From JBFGFX01 sp965232455 (lineage in GTDB: Bacteria > Pseudomonadota > Gammaproteobacteria > Steroidobacterales > Woeseiaceae), in assembly GCA_965232455.1 (NCBI GenBank), contig OZ246981.1, forward strand, positions 1,426,001 through 1,490,000: a stretch of DNA of 64,000 nt. Reading direction: 5' to 3'. The notes beneath the pieces were generated by a model. It was given only the letters and a program-made list of their open reading frames with translations, was not told where the DNA came from and ran no database searches. The position numbers and the translations under genes are program-made. Positions 44,929-52,814 of the stretch are shown here, piece after piece (positions within the stretch are counted from its first letter, which is position 1; each line of letters opens with the position of its first letter).

Positions 44929-46128
44929 ATGCGAGGCTACACAGGAACACTTCCGAACGGCGAAGCTATCCACTACATGGATCGAAAACGTTGGCTTTGG
45001 CTGATGTCCGTGGTCTTTCCGCTGCAGCCGTTCATCGGCATCGGCTTACACGCGCAGACCGGGAACGAGGCGTGGCTTCTTCTACCGATCGGGCTCTCTT
45101 ACATCCTGTTGCCGCTGCTCGATGCGCTCATCGGCGAAGACAAAAACAATCCGCCGGAAGCCGTCATGCGTGAGCTGGATGCCGACCCGTACTATCGCCG
45201 TCTGACGTACCTGGTCGTGCCGCTGCATTTCGTTTCTCTGATCGGTGCGGCGTGGTGGGCCGGCACGCAATCGCTGAGTTGGTGGGGCTTGTTGGGGCTG
45301 GCCGTCGTGGCCGGAATGACCAGCGGTCTCGGCATCAACACCGGTCACGAGCTTGGTCACAAGAAGTCGAAACTGGAGAGGACGCTCGCGAAAATCGTTC
45401 TGGCGGTACCGGTATACGGACACTTCTGGATTGAACATAATCGAGGACACCACCGCAACGTCTCCACCCCGGAGGACCCCGCGAGCGCCCGGATGGGCGA
45501 GAGTATCTACCGATTCGCGCTGCGTGAAATACCGGGCGCCTACAAGCGGGCATGGGACATCGAACGGCAGCGTCTGGAACGGCGAGGCAGGCCCGTTTGG
45601 CACTGGGACAACCAGATTCTTCAATCTCAGGCAATTTCGGCCGTCCTGCAGCTCGGATTGCTCATTGCGTTTGGTTGGAAGATGATCCCGTTCTTGCTCG
45701 TGCACAACGCGCTCGCCTGGTGGCAGCTGACGAGCGCGAACTACGTTGAGCACTACGGTCTTCTGCGCGGCAAAGACGAGAACGGTCGTTACGAACGCTG
45801 TGAGCCTCACCACTCCTGGAACAGCAACCACCTCTTGAGCAACCTGGTGCTGTTTCACCTGGAGCGTCACTCGGATCACCACGCCCATCCGCTTCGACGT
45901 TATCAGTCACTGCGCCATTTCGACGATCTTCCGACACTGCCGAACGGGTACTTCGGATCCTACCTGCTCGCCTGGGTTCCACCGATCTGGTTCAAGGTCA
46001 TGGACAAACGCCTGCTCGAACTGAGCCACATCAACGGTGATTTGGCGAAGGTGAATATCGATCCGGACAGGCTTGAAAGAATCCAGGCCCGCCACGGCCC
46101 TCGGCCGCCGCAGGCAGCGGCGGAATAG
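44929..46128 (+). CDS. alkB: Alkane 1-monooxygenase AlkB
   Basis: Integral-membrane non-heme di-iron enzyme that hydroxylates n-alkanes at the terminal carbon, using electrons from rubredoxin. The ATG at 44929 gives 399 residues; another lies 9 codons upstream at 44902. The histidine boxes are HELGH (140-144), EHNRGHH (169-175) and HLERHSDHHAH (310-320), plus the AlkB-specific NYVEHYG near 271-277 that separates it from fatty-acid desaturases. Several TM helices precede and separate the boxes. A rubredoxin gene follows 48 bp downstream. Confidence 0.96.
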   Translation: MRGYTGTLPNGEAIHYMDRKRWLWLMSVVFPLQPFIGIGLHAQTGNEAWLLLPIGLSYILLPLLDALIGEDKNNPPEAVMRELDADPYYRRLTYLVVPLHFVSLIGAAWWAGTQSLSWWGLLGLAVVAGMTSGLGINTGHELGHKKSKLERTLAKIVLAVPVYGHFWIEHNRGHHRNVSTPEDPASARMGESIYRFALREIPGAYKRAWDIERQRLERRGRPVWHWDNQILQSQAISAVLQLGLLIAFGWKMIPFLLVHNALAWWQLTSANYVEHYGLLRGKDENGRYERCEPHHSWNSNHLLSNLVLFHLERHSDHHAHPLRRYQSLRHFDDLPTLPNGYFGSYLLAWVPPIWFKVMDKRLLELSHINGDLAKVNIDPDRLERIQARHGPRPPQAAAE

Positions 46129-46176
46129 CGGTGACGACATTGAAAACAGTGTGAACGGACCTGGAGTGCCGTGCCG

Positions 46177-46341
46177 ATGACCGCGTACCGCTGCCCGGAA
46201 TGCGGTTATCTCTACGACGAAGAGCTGGGCGACAGCCACGAAGGGTACGCTCCGGGTACCCCGTTTGACGCCCTCCCCGAGGACTTCGCCTGCCCCGACT
46301 GCTCGGTGCGCTTCAAATCCGACTTCGAGCAAACCGACTAG
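46177..46341 (+). CDS. Rubredoxin, AlkB electron donor
   Basis: A 54-residue protein. Iron is bound by C6/C9 (CPECGYLYDEELGD) and C39/C42 (CPDCSVRFKSDFE). The segment between, GYAPGTPFDALPEDFACPDC, is the AlkG2/RubA consensus. Start at ATG 46177 with GGAG about 10 bp upstream; a GTG at 46171 is an alternative. Located 48 bp after alkB on the same strand, it is almost certainly the electron carrier of the hydroxylase. No rubredoxin reductase gene is seen in the window. The TAG stop opens TAGGGCCTGTT, a repeat-like sequence. Confidence 0.95.
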   Translation: MTAYRCPECGYLYDEELGDSHEGYAPGTPFDALPEDFACPDCSVRFKSDFEQTD

Positions 46342-46566
46342 GGCCTGTTCGCCCGTACTGGGCGCACCGTCCCCGGCCCGACGGCTCGAGGTGGGCTACG
46401 CAACCGGCTTTCCGTCGCTTCGTCCGGAAACACCTCTAAAAACGAAGGATTCCCCCGACTCTCGTCCGCCAGGCTGTGATCAAGCTCACAGCGGCTGTCG
46501 TGAAGCCCATTTACGCTGCCGATTCCGGCGGTTGACTCCGCCTCGCTTGGCAATCGGGGTACCGAT

Positions 46567-47229
46567 ATGAACACATGGATCAGGAAAGCTGCAGCCGCGC
46601 TCAGCGCATTACTGATCAGCGGCAACGCGCTGGCGGATCATAATCTATGGCTCGGCGTCAAAGCGGGCACGCTTGGTCTGGGCGTGGAAGCCGCGTGGCG
46701 GCCGATCCCGTGGCTCGACGTGCGCGTCGGTGCAAACCAGTTCGACTACGACGATCGGGGCTCTCAGGCCGGGATCAACTATGACGCCGAACTGTCGCTG
46801 GACAATTTTTACGGAACCGCAAACTTCCGGTTTCCATTGAGTCCGATGCGTTTTACCGCGGGTGCGTACAGCAACGGCAACGAACTCAACATGATCAGCC
46901 GTGACGCCCTGGCTTTTGACGTGGGCGGTACCGTGTACCCGGCCGACGCCGTCGGCACGCTCACGAGCACGACGTCGTTCGACAGCACCTCGCCTTACGT
47001 GGGCGTCGGCTTTGATTTTGACGTCTTCGACAAGGTCGGCCTGACCCTCGATTTCGGCGTACTTTGGCAGGGTGAGCCGAACGTTACGCTGGAGTCGGAC
47101 GGCTTGCTCGCCAACGACGCGCTGTTCCTGGATTCGCTCGAAGCGGAACGACAGGAAATCGAGTCGGAATTCGAGGACTACAAGGCCTGGCCGGTCGTCT
47201 CCCTCGGCTTCAATTACCAGTTCATGTAA
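46567..47229 (+). CDS. Outer-membrane beta-barrel protein
   Basis: Exported protein of 220 residues with signal peptide AAAALSALLISGNALA. The mature part alternates polar and hydrophobic residues in strands (LWLGVKAGTLGLGVEAAWRP, LDNFYGTANFRFPL) and ends with a terminal aromatic strand, VVSLGFNYQFM, as in outer-membrane barrels. It most resembles small CarO/OmpW-size porins by length and layout, but no family signature is certain. Its place 225 bp after the alkB–rubredoxin pair suggests, without proof, a hydrophobic-substrate channel. A good terminator follows. Confidence 0.7.
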   Translation: MNTWIRKAAAALSALLISGNALADHNLWLGVKAGTLGLGVEAAWRPIPWLDVRVGANQFDYDDRGSQAGINYDAELSLDNFYGTANFRFPLSPMRFTAGAYSNGNELNMISRDALAFDVGGTVYPADAVGTLTSTTSFDSTSPYVGVGFDFDVFDKVGLTLDFGVLWQGEPNVTLESDGLLANDALFLDSLEAERQEIESEFEDYKAWPVVSLGFNYQFM

Positions 47230-47276
47230 GTCGACGGCAGCCGGCCGGACAAGAGCGACGGCGCCAGCGGTTCCCG

Positions 47277-47307
47277 GGAGCCGCGGGCTTTTCGCGGCTC
47301 CTTCTCT
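47277..47307 (+). terminator. Rho-independent terminator of the outer-membrane protein gene
   Basis: Perfect 9-bp stem GGAGCCGCG / CGCGGCTCC with a 7-nt loop (GGCTTTT), followed by TTCTCT. It lies 48 bp after the stop codon and touches the 3' end of the convergent pseudogene at 47306. Confidence 0.8.
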
Positions 47308-48299
47308 AGAGGCCGAAACGGTCTCTGAGGCTCAACCAGCCCAAACGCGCCCGCAGGTAATGGAGTCGCAGCGAGGCCAGCGGGAACCTCCCTGGAAGAT
47401 CCAGTACCATCGCCGGCAATGCAGATGGACGCTTGCCCGTGACGCCGCTGCTTCCAAGCCAGAGCGCCAGCAGCTTCCCGGTCCAGGTAGCGGTATTGAC
47501 GCCGTTGCCGTGATAGCCGAAGCCGTAAAAGACGCTGGGGTCATCGTCCAGCCGTCCGACCGACGGCGTTAACCGCCGGGTAAAACAAACGAGGCCGCGC
47601 CAGCAGAATTCGACGTCGACATCGCGCCACCGCGGCCAACGGCGCCGCATCTGTGCGATCAGCCGGGCGTAGTTTCGCTCAGCGCCGCTCACTCCGCCGG
47701 CCGTGTGCCCCCTGCCGCCGAATAACAGCCGGTTGTCGGGCAGCAGGCGAAAGTAGTTGGGGAGATGGCGAGAGTTGATCGCCGGGCATTCCGTCCGCCA
47801 TCGATGCGCATTCAATTCGGCGTCGCTCATTTTTCGCGTGACGACAATTGCACTGATCAACGGCAGCGAACGCGCATGAAAATCGTCTCGCAGGTGCTCA
47901 GGCATGAAGGCATTGGTTGCGAAAACGACGTAACGCGATCGCACCGAGCCTCGCGCAGTTCGCAAAACATGAAATTGACCCTCGCGGTTCCAGCTCAGAA
48001 CCTCGCTGAACGGATGCAAGACCGCGCCACGGCGCTGGGCTCCGGCGGCAAGACCGCGAAGATAGCGTAAGGGATGCAAACCGAAGGTCGGTCGCATGAT
48101 CGCGGCGCCGTGCTGTTCGGTCGAATCGAAATACCGGTCCGAAAACTCCCGGGCCGTAATGACCGAGGCGTCGAGCTTCAGATACCGGAAGCAGGGTATC
48201 CGCGGCGAGTTCCGGCGTGCCCGTCGAAGCCTCCCAAAGAGACGGTTCCGGACGCTCGAATTCGTACATGCTTTTATCGTAAAGCCGCGTTACAGTCAT
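47306..48299 (-). pseudogene. Decayed FAD-dependent amino-acid/polyamine oxidase
   Basis: C-terminal part of a DAO-family oxidase (gamma-glutamylputrescine oxidase-like): STEQHGAAIMRPTFGLHPLRYLRGLA, then YFRLLPDNRLLFGGRGHTAG and the GFGYHGNGVNTATWTG FAD block. Its frame extends upstream to about 48185 without a start. A different frame holds the family N-terminus, MTVTRLYDKSMYEFERPEPSLWEAS, starting at 48299. The roughly 130 residues between, including the Rossmann GxGxxG loop, are missing, and the two parts are in different frames. The gene is therefore inactivated by an internal deletion with a frame change. Confidence 0.85.
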
Positions 48300-48341
48300 G
48301 GCGCTCCTTCCGCCTTGCTGGACGGCCAGAGAGACCCGGCA

Positions 48342-48373
48342 GGGATTACCCGCATAGTATTAACAGGCCCTAG
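48342..48373 (-). repeat. TAGGGCC dispersed repeat, long copy A
   Basis: Minus strand: TAGGGCCTGTTAATAC, then ATGCGGGTAATCCCTG. It matches the copy at 62190-62223 at about 26 of 32 positions. Unlike the other copies it is not at the end of a visible gene; it lies between the pseudogene and the next plus-strand gene, and its last bases contribute to that gene's AGGAG ribosome-binding site. Confidence 0.55.
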
Positions 48374-48385
48374 GAGAATAAATAT

Positions 48386-48811
48386 ATGCCCTCAATAAGA
48401 GAACAGCTGCGCCGACACTCGGTTGCACTCATCAGCCTGGCGGTGGCGCTGACGAGCCTGGCTTACAACACCTGGCGCAACGAGCGGACGGAAGCGAACC
48501 GCAATATCCGCACCGCCGGCATCGAATTTCTGTTGAAGTTGGGCGAGCTCGAACAGGTGGTGTTTTTTATCGTTTACGACATGGACTCGGATCGCGGTAA
48601 TCCGAGAGAAGGATGGGCCTACGTTCTGACGATCAAGGACCTTGCGGGATTGACGGAAGAACCCGCAATCGGTTCGACGCAGTCGCTGTTCCAGGTCTGG
48701 CAGGACGATTGGCCGAAACTTGCGGACGACGAGAACGCCGCCCGACGAATATCGGACGCGATCGACCGGGCCCGCGCCGATATGTTGTCCGTGCTCGCGG
48801 GCCTCGACTAG
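48386..48811 (+). CDS. Membrane-anchored protein of unknown function
   Basis: Protein of 141 residues with a basic start (MPSIREQLRRH), one TM helix (SVALISLAVALTSLAYNTW, about 12-30) and a mostly helical remainder (NIRTAGIEFLLKLGELEQVVFFIVYDMD). AGGAG is placed 10 bp upstream of the ATG. I recognise no family. It is convergent with the MFS transporter gene, the 3' ends overlapping by 4 bp. Confidence 0.65.
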   Translation: MPSIREQLRRHSVALISLAVALTSLAYNTWRNERTEANRNIRTAGIEFLLKLGELEQVVFFIVYDMDSDRGNPREGWAYVLTIKDLAGLTEEPAIGSTQSLFQVWQDDWPKLADDENAARRISDAIDRARADMLSVLAGLD

Positions 48812-50010
48812 GCTGCGTTCGCGATCGGGCGTCTGACCCGTTCGTTCTTGCGCACGACGAACAACCCGACGAGCACCAGCAACAAAACGGGGATCGGTAT
48901 CATGACCAGCGGATTCCAGCCGTAGAAATGGATGACAATCCCCGCCAGCAACGAACCGGCCGCGGAGGTCCCGAAGACGCAAAACTCGTTCACCGCCTGC
49001 GATTTGAAGCGTTCGGCCATCGTGTAGGTAAACGTCAGCATCGCCGTACCGCCGACGTAGAGAAAATTCCAGCCGACGCCGAGCAAGACCAATGAATACC
49101 AGTAATGCATGACGGATTGCCCCTGTAATCCGATCACACAGGACGCGAGCAACGCCAGCGCGCCGGCGCTCATGATCTTGACCGTACCGAATCGCTCGAT
49201 CAGGAAACCGGTAAACAGGGACGGAACGTACATGCCGAGGACATGGCTGCGAATGACGTTCGTCGTGACCTCGAGCGAATACCCGTCGTGCACGTGCATG
49301 CTGAGCGGGGTTGCGGTCATGATGAACGTCATGACGCCGTAGGACATCGTGCCGCCGAACACGGCCATCACGAACACCGGCTGGCGGGCGATTTCCGCCA
49401 GCGGCCGCGCCCGTGTCTGTCTACTCGCCGGGTCTTCGCCGCGCATCGGACCGAGCGTCAGGAACAACGCCGATTGCAGAACGTACAATGCCGCAACGGC
49501 TACCAGCGTTCCCAGGTACTGGATCTCCTCGAACCAGAACTGCAGCCGGGTAACCAGTTCGGGGCCGATCAGAGCGCCGCCGATAGCGCCGACCAGAACC
49601 AGGGAGATTGCCCGGCTGGAGTACTTCTGATCGACGCTTTCCGCTGCGGCGTACCGGTACTGGTGGGTAAACGCCATGTTCACGCCGAACAGAGCGGCGG
49701 CAGCGATGAAAACCGGAAAACTTTCGATGAACAGCGCGTATCCGGCCAGCAACGATGCCGTCCCCGCAGACAGAGAGGCGATCGCCGAACCCGCTTTACG
49801 GCCGATTGCCCGCATGAGCTTTGTTGCCGGAATCGTCGCCAACGCCGTTACGACCACCATCAGGGAAACCGGCAGCGTTGCAAACGCCTGGCTGTCGGTT
49901 AGCGACGACCCGATGATTCCACCCAGGGTGACCACGACGATGGCGCCGGTCGACGAGATCAGCTGGCACAGAAAAAGTACGGTGAGATTGCGTTTCGGCA
50001 TTGCTTGCAT
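48808..50010 (-). CDS. Major facilitator superfamily transporter
   Basis: Inner-membrane transporter of 400 residues with about 12 hydrophobic helices. The loop between helices 2 and 3 carries TKLMRAIGRKAG, a form of the MFS motif GxLxDRxGRR. Helical segments include LTVLFLCQLISSTGAIVVVTLGGIIG and SVMHYWYSLVLLGVGWNFLYVGG; the latter resembles YhjX/Bcr-like drug or unknown-substrate carriers. Substrate not evident. Divergent from arfB across about 115 bp. Confidence 0.85.
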   Translation of the reverse strand: MQAMPKRNLTVLFLCQLISSTGAIVVVTLGGIIGSSLTDSQAFATLPVSLMVVVTALATIPATKLMRAIGRKAGSAIASLSAGTASLLAGYALFIESFPVFIAAAALFGVNMAFTHQYRYAAAESVDQKYSSRAISLVLVGAIGGALIGPELVTRLQFWFEEIQYLGTLVAVAALYVLQSALFLTLGPMRGEDPASRQTRARPLAEIARQPVFVMAVFGGTMSYGVMTFIMTATPLSMHVHDGYSLEVTTNVIRSHVLGMYVPSLFTGFLIERFGTVKIMSAGALALLASCVIGLQGQSVMHYWYSLVLLGVGWNFLYVGGTAMLTFTYTMAERFKSQAVNEFCVFGTSAAGSLLAGIVIHFYGWNPLVMIPIPVLLLVLVGLFVVRKNERVRRPIANAA

Positions 50011-50108
50011 TTATGTCGCGGCGCGTGGAAGCAGCGCATTCTCACACATCCAGCGCCGAAATTCGCGACGATAGCCTCGCGTTGGTCCGTTGTTTTCATC
50101 GACGGCGC

Positions 50109-50114
50109 TATAAT
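50109..50114 (+). promoter_or_regulatory. TATAAT box very close to the arfB start
   Basis: A consensus TATAAT ends 10 bp before the arfB ATG. If used, transcription would begin within a few bases of the start codon, giving a nearly leaderless mRNA. No clear -35 hexamer is seen at 16-18 bp. Confidence 0.35.
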
Positions 50115-50124
50115 CGCCGAAGGC

Positions 50125-50565
50125 ATGACGACGGACAGCAAAACCAGGGTTCAACTAGGCGGTTCGTTGTGCATCCCGCAACAGGAACTCGAGTTCACGG
50201 CGGTGCGAGCGCAAGGTCCCGGCGGCCAGCACGTCAACAAATCGTCGACAGCGGTGCACCTGCGGTTCAACATTGCTTCGTCATCCGTGTTTGACGAAGA
50301 GCAGCGAGCGCGCCTGTTGGCTATCCGGGACCGGCGCATCTCGAGCGACGGGATAGTCGTGATCAAGGCGCAACGCTTCCGGAGCCAGGAGAAAAACCGC
50401 CAGGACGCATTGGACCGCCTCGGAATGTTCCTGGAAAAGGGCCTCAGCACGACCAAACCGAGAAAACCGACCCGACCGGGAAAAGCCGCGAAAAAGAAGC
50501 GCACGGACGACAAAACCCGTCGCGGGCGTCTGAAGGCCCTTCGCCGCTCGCGGACGGACGATTAA
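50125..50565 (+). CDS. arfB: Alternative ribosome-rescue factor ArfB (YaeJ)
   Basis: Peptidyl-tRNA hydrolase that frees ribosomes stalled at mRNA ends. 146 residues from the ATG at 50125, preceded by GAAGG; the longer frame overlaps the MFS gene region. The catalytic GGQ is in QGPGGQHVNKSSTAVHLRF, near 31-49. The C-terminal tail (about 110-146) is rich in Lys/Arg, the part that enters the empty mRNA channel. It lacks the codon-recognition domains of RF1/RF2. Confidence 0.95.
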   Translation: MTTDSKTRVQLGGSLCIPQQELEFTAVRAQGPGGQHVNKSSTAVHLRFNIASSSVFDEEQRARLLAIRDRRISSDGIVVIKAQRFRSQEKNRQDALDRLGMFLEKGLSTTKPRKPTRPGKAAKKKRTDDKTRRGRLKALRRSRTDD

Positions 50566-50682
50566 CGCCTCGTCAGGCCCGCCGGCAAATCCCTGATAGG
50601 CCACCGTTTCGTCGCGGAGAAGCGCCGCATCGGCCGGCCGGCTGTCCCGTGCGGGCGGCGCTTGCAGCGTCGCGTGATATGC

Positions 50683-50710
50683 TATATTGTTACATTGTTA
50701 CCTATGTAGC
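50683..50710 (+). promoter_or_regulatory. Promoter/operator of the ribbon-helix-helix operon
   Basis: TATATT at 50683-50688 is preceded by TTGCAG at about 15 bp. ATTGTTAC then occurs twice in tandem (8-bp period) around the expected start of transcription, about 20 bp before the ribosome-binding site AAGGAG. Short direct repeats at the start point are typical operators of ribbon-helix-helix repressors, such as the one encoded next. Confidence 0.5.
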
Positions 50711-50722
50711 AAGGAGAAACCC

Positions 50723-50974
50723 ATGGCGCGCGTCGTACAACGCACCCAGACGGGGGTGCGCCTCGAAAAATCACTGCTCAAAGTCCTGAAAGGCACCGCC
50801 GAATACTGCGATATCACGCTCGGCGACCTGCTGGAAGGAATCGTGTTACACGTGTTTGAGGGCAAAACCCCGTTCTCGAACGAAACACTCGAGGTCATCG
50901 CCGGCCTCAAGAAGGTCTACGGCTGCGAGCTCACGGCCAGCGACAGTCACAAGCTCACCGAGGACGGATCGTGA
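50723..50974 (+). CDS. Small ribbon-helix-helix-like protein
   Basis: Protein of 83 residues starting at the ATG with AAGGAG 7 bp upstream. The N-terminal TQTGVRLEKSLLKVLKGTAEYCDITLGDLLEGIVLHVFEG fits a beta strand plus two helices, the MetJ/Arc fold. The rest is helical and charged. Its stop is overlapped by the GTG start of the next gene (GTGA), so the two are translationally coupled. A self-regulating DNA-binding role is inferred from the fold and the direct repeats at its promoter. Confidence 0.7.
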   Translation: MARVVQRTQTGVRLEKSLLKVLKGTAEYCDITLGDLLEGIVLHVFEGKTPFSNETLEVIAGLKKVYGCELTASDSHKLTEDGS

Positions 50975-51408
50975 GCGGCCGCTCCTGGCAGGCGGACGCC
51001 GCCGCCGCGGAGATGGAACCGAAAATCTCCATTGCGGAGTTCGAGGCCGCCGAGGTCGTGGCCGAAGACTTCACACACGAATCGCACGTTTACGTCGCCT
51101 GGCGGTATCTGGCCGAGACCACGCTGCCGGACACCCTGAAACGCTATTCGGCGGCGTTGAAACGCCTGACCAAAAAGCTCGGCGCCGAATCGAAATACAA
51201 CGAGACGATTACCTGGTTTTTCGTTTTCGCGATAGCCGAGCGATGCAATGCGCAAACGGCGGGAAACTGGGCGGCGTTCAAGGCGGCGAACCCTGATCTG
51301 GTCGCGAACGCAAAAACGCTCCTGAACCGGCACTACTCGAGAGAACGCCTTGCGACTCCGGAGGCGTGCAGCCAGTTCTTGCTACCGGACCGAGCCCCTC
51401 TCGCCTGA
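50971..51408 (+). CDS. Conserved protein of unknown function, partner of the RHH gene
   Basis: Soluble, largely helical protein of 145 residues starting with GTG inside the previous stop codon. A recurrent family pattern is visible: FTHESHVYVAWRYLAETTLPDTLKRYSAALKRLTKKLG, then KYNETITWFFVFAIAERC. I know similar proteins with His/Glu in these positions but no assigned function; the paired His (THESH) and His/Asn-Glu (YNET) could bind metal. Operon partner of a DNA-binding-like protein. It does not resemble a known toxin. Confidence 0.65.
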   Translation: MSGRSWQADAAAAEMEPKISIAEFEAAEVVAEDFTHESHVYVAWRYLAETTLPDTLKRYSAALKRLTKKLGAESKYNETITWFFVFAIAERCNAQTAGNWAAFKAANPDLVANAKTLLNRHYSRERLATPEACSQFLLPDRAPLA

Positions 51409-51418
51409 GGCCGCTTTC

Positions 51419-52642
51419 TCAGGGCGGCGGGACAATCTGGTAAATCAGACCGCGAATGTCGACGACGTACAGTTCACCGTCCGGCGCCTGACCAAACGAC
51501 GAGATACGTATAGGAGTGTCCAACAGCTCGACCGGAACCGTGCCCTGGGCCGCGTCAAACGGAACCGCAAAAAGCCGCCCGGTACCGAAATCACCAAAAA
51601 CGTATTGCCCCTGCAGTGCAGGGATCGTGCTGCCGCGGTAGACGTAGCCCCCGGTCACCGAGATTCCGAGGTTGTGCCCGTATTCGGCAATCGGATCGAC
51701 GTTCATGAGTGAGCAGTTGCTTGGCGGCTCGAAACAATGCGCACCCTCGCGCTCGTCCCAGCCGTAGTTCAAACCGAGCTCCACCCGGTTGACCTCCTCC
51801 CACCGGTCCTGACCGACGTCGCCCACCCATAGCTCGCCGGTCTGCTGGTCAAAACTGAAACGCCAGGGATTCCTGAATCCCCAGGCGTATATTTCGGGGC
51901 AATCCGTCGCGCTCGCATTTCCGCCGCACTCGGTATTGTTCGCGAACGAGTTCGTGGGAGGTATGACGTAAGGGGCGGCGCCATCGACGTCGATGCGAAC
52001 GATCGAACCGAGCAGCGTGGTCGTGTCCTGACCGTTCTCGAAAGGATCCCCGCCGCCGCCGCCGTCGCCGAAACCGATATACAGCAATCCGTCCGGGCCG
52101 AAGGCGATGTGGCCGCCGTTGTGATTCTCGTCGGGCTGGGGCACCTCCAGGATCAGCAATTCCGACGTCGGATCGACGTTGCCCGTGGCGCCGTCGACCA
52201 GGAATCGGGAAATGACGGAGCGGCGCGGAGCCGCGGTATAGGACGCATAGACCTGCCGGTTGTTGGCGAAGTCGGGATGGAATGCGAACCCCAACAAACC
52301 GCCCTCACTCAGGCTCGAGTCCACTCGCGCGCGGATATCGAGAAAAACGCCGCTCGAAGACACGCCGGGGTCGTTGTCGAACACGCGCACCGTGCCGGGC
52401 AGCTCGACGACAAACCAGCGAGTCCCGTCGCCGGGCGCCTGCAAAAGCGCCACCGGCTCTTGTAGCTGCAGTTGATTGAACACCTGCTGCACGGCGATCG
52501 ACGCCGCGGGCGGCGGCGGCGGCGGCGGTGACGGCGGTGGCGCGATTCTCCCGCCGCCGCCGTCGCCGCCACAGCCGGCCACGGTCAGCGCAAGTCCAAT
52601 CACGCTCACAACGCTCATTCGATTCCGCATGATGCTTCCCAA
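51419..52642 (-). CDS. PQQ-dependent soluble aldose sugar dehydrogenase, lipoprotein
   Basis: Periplasmic quinoprotein of the GSDH/YliI family, oxidising sugars with PQQ and Ca. 407 residues; an ATG at 52630 may be the true start. The signal ends in the lipobox TVAGC, followed by a Gly and Pro-rich linker (eight prolines in a row interrupted by Ser). The propeller contains GLLGFAFHPDFANN, HNGGHIAFGPDGLLYIGFGDGG, YAWGFRNPWRFSFD and LWVGDVGQDRWEEVN, which hold the PQQ and metal ligands. Convergent with the preceding gene. Acceptor and exact sugar unknown. Confidence 0.92.
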   Translation of the reverse strand: MGSIMRNRMSVVSVIGLALTVAGCGGDGGGGRIAPPPSPPPPPPPAASIAVQQVFNQLQLQEPVALLQAPGDGTRWFVVELPGTVRVFDNDPGVSSSGVFLDIRARVDSSLSEGGLLGFAFHPDFANNRQVYASYTAAPRRSVISRFLVDGATGNVDPTSELLILEVPQPDENHNGGHIAFGPDGLLYIGFGDGGGGGDPFENGQDTTTLLGSIVRIDVDGAAPYVIPPTNSFANNTECGGNASATDCPEIYAWGFRNPWRFSFDQQTGELWVGDVGQDRWEEVNRVELGLNYGWDEREGAHCFEPPSNCSLMNVDPIAEYGHNLGISVTGGYVYRGSTIPALQGQYVFGDFGTGRLFAVPFDAAQGTVPVELLDTPIRISSFGQAPDGELYVVDIRGLIYQIVPPP

Positions 52643-52814
52643 GCACGGTCCGCAGTCACACGAGCATAAAACGCTTTGGCGGGGCTGTCACGACGTCGTC
52701 ACGCAACGACGCCGGAGTCCTCGCGAATCCGCGCCGTGATTCGACGGACTTGCGCTATGTAAAGCCGATGGTGGATATTGGCGCTCCCGGAGAACGCTGC
52801 CCTGGAGCCCTGCA

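Noticed and set aside
50723..51408. Classical toxin–antitoxin pair
   Set aside because: The first protein could be an antitoxin-like RHH, but the second has no PIN, RelE, MazF, HipA or GNAT motif, so I did not name it a toxin.
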